Source: Bryobacteraceae bacterium (lineage in GTDB: Bacteria > Acidobacteriota > Terriglobia > Bryobacterales > Bryobacteraceae). From it: a stretch of 64,000 nt of DNA. Position 1 is the first letter of the stretch. Each line of letters opens with the position of its first letter. The notes beneath the pieces are model-generated. The model saw nothing but the letters and a program-made list of their open reading frames with translations. It was not told the origin of the DNA and searched no databases. The translations under genes were made by a program, and so were the position numbers. Positions 63,629-64,000 of this stretch are shown piece after piece. Location: assembly GCA_023384675.1 (NCBI GenBank), contig JAHDVK010000012.1, forward strand, positions 96,927-160,926, given 5' to 3'.

Positions 63629-63850
63629 ATGAGCGAGCACCAGTTGGAAAAACTGCTTGATGAGAAGGAACTTGCGGGGCTGCTTGGGGTCTCCGCGGGC
63701 ACGCTGAGATACTGGCGCATCCATCGACTGGGGCCGCCCTACCGCAAGGTGGGCAGCCAACTCGTCCGGTATTCGCCATCGGACGTCCAGACATGGCTCA
63801 GCACTCGCAAGGTGGACGGGAAGACGGCTCCTGCGGGGGTGGCGCAATGA
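63629..63850 (+). CDS. AlpA/excisionase-like helix-turn-helix protein
   Basis: A 73-residue protein with the MerR-type/AlpA fold: LLDEKELAGLLGVSAGTLRYWRIHRLGPPYRKVGSQLVRYSPSDVQTWL. It is typical of excisionases and small DNA-binding regulators in prophages and integrative elements. It fits an island context. It overlaps the next gene by 4 nt. Confidence 0.87.
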   Translation: MSEHQLEKLLDEKELAGLLGVSAGTLRYWRIHRLGPPYRKVGSQLVRYSPSDVQTWLSTRKVDGKTAPAGVAQ

Positions 63851-64000
63851 GCCGGCCACAATCAACTTGGGATCTTTCCACCCAAGAGCGCCGCTTTGTG
63901 TCGGCGATGTCCCGGATGGGCTTCGGGCGGTTCGAGTTCCTGCGGATCGAAAAGGGCGAGCTGGCCTTGAACCCCTGGCCCACTGCGGTCCGGGACGTGA
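63847..64000 (+). CDS. 5' part of an unknown gene, truncated by the window end
   Basis: The first 51 codons (MSRPQSTWDLSTQERRFVSA, then MGFGRFEFLRIEKGEL) run off the end. The ATG overlaps the excisionase stop, so they are coupled. It is probably an island gene such as a replication or hypothetical protein; the family is not identifiable from this piece. Confidence 0.6.
   Translation, partial: MSRPQSTWDLSTQERRFVSAMSRMGFGRFEFLRIEKGELALNPWPTAVRDV

Overview
The window is GC-rich chromosomal DNA from a bacterium that looks like an Acidobacteriota member of the Bryobacterales/Solibacter type. That guess rests on gene content: single-copy housekeeping genes, an ExbB/ExbD/TonB cluster, and DUF2924 plus serine-recombinase cassettes. 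It has not been tested by a search.

Positions 1-15.5 kb hold a long minus-strand run. It comprises a bPH-domain membrane protein, an SDR oxidoreductase, a sugar-type binding protein, a POT peptide transporter, xseB, an ispA-type prenyl synthase, tlyA, nadK, a DAACS symporter, a sugar-phosphate isomerase-like protein and an M14 peptidase, mostly with 4-nt overlaps. After it come a secreted protein, rpsU, a DJ-1/PfpI protein, a hypothetical protein, a RibBA-like protein whose GTP cyclohydrolase half has lost key residues, and tRNA-Ser(GCU). An MBL-fold hydrolase and a gene remnant follow.

Positions 17.5-26.3 kb are a compact plus-strand operon. It encodes a four-subunit group-3 [NiFe] hydrogenase of the sulfhydrogenase/3b type, framed by two CheY-like regulators, a REC-histidine kinase and a membrane sensor kinase. 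It ends with a maturation protease fused to a Cys-rich domain. Genes are joined by stop/start overlaps, so signalling and hydrogenase synthesis appear to be one unit.

Positions 26.3-43.5 kb begin with a decayed stretch. After it come two genes of unknown role, a GDPD phosphodiesterase, a DUF971 protein, a bifunctional Rel protein, and a TPR lipoprotein-ExbD-ExbD-ExbB-TonB cluster. SecF-SecD-YajC-Tgt follow, then divergent cysS with a Cys/Met PLP enzyme, and tRNA-Asn(GUU).

From tRNA-Asn to the window end (43.5-64 kb) the sequence is an accessory island, visibly less GC-rich in parts. It contains an SF1 helicase, an HNH endonuclease flanked by two diverged copies of a promoter/hairpin leader, a DUF2924-serine recombinase-HTH cassette, and small HTH and DUF3427-like proteins. 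It also contains a nine-gene minus-strand operon (52.1-60.7 kb): 5-methylcytosine methyltransferase, Vsr endonuclease, single-HKD PLD nuclease, two GKTH-type P-loop ATPases, a HerA-like translocase and three unrecognised proteins. I see no DISARM, BREX, Dnd or Druantia core gene in it, so this operon is the best candidate for an undescribed defence or DNA-modification system. A second unrecognised three-gene operon (60.7-63.2 kb) and an AlpA-like excisionase with upstream iterons close the window.
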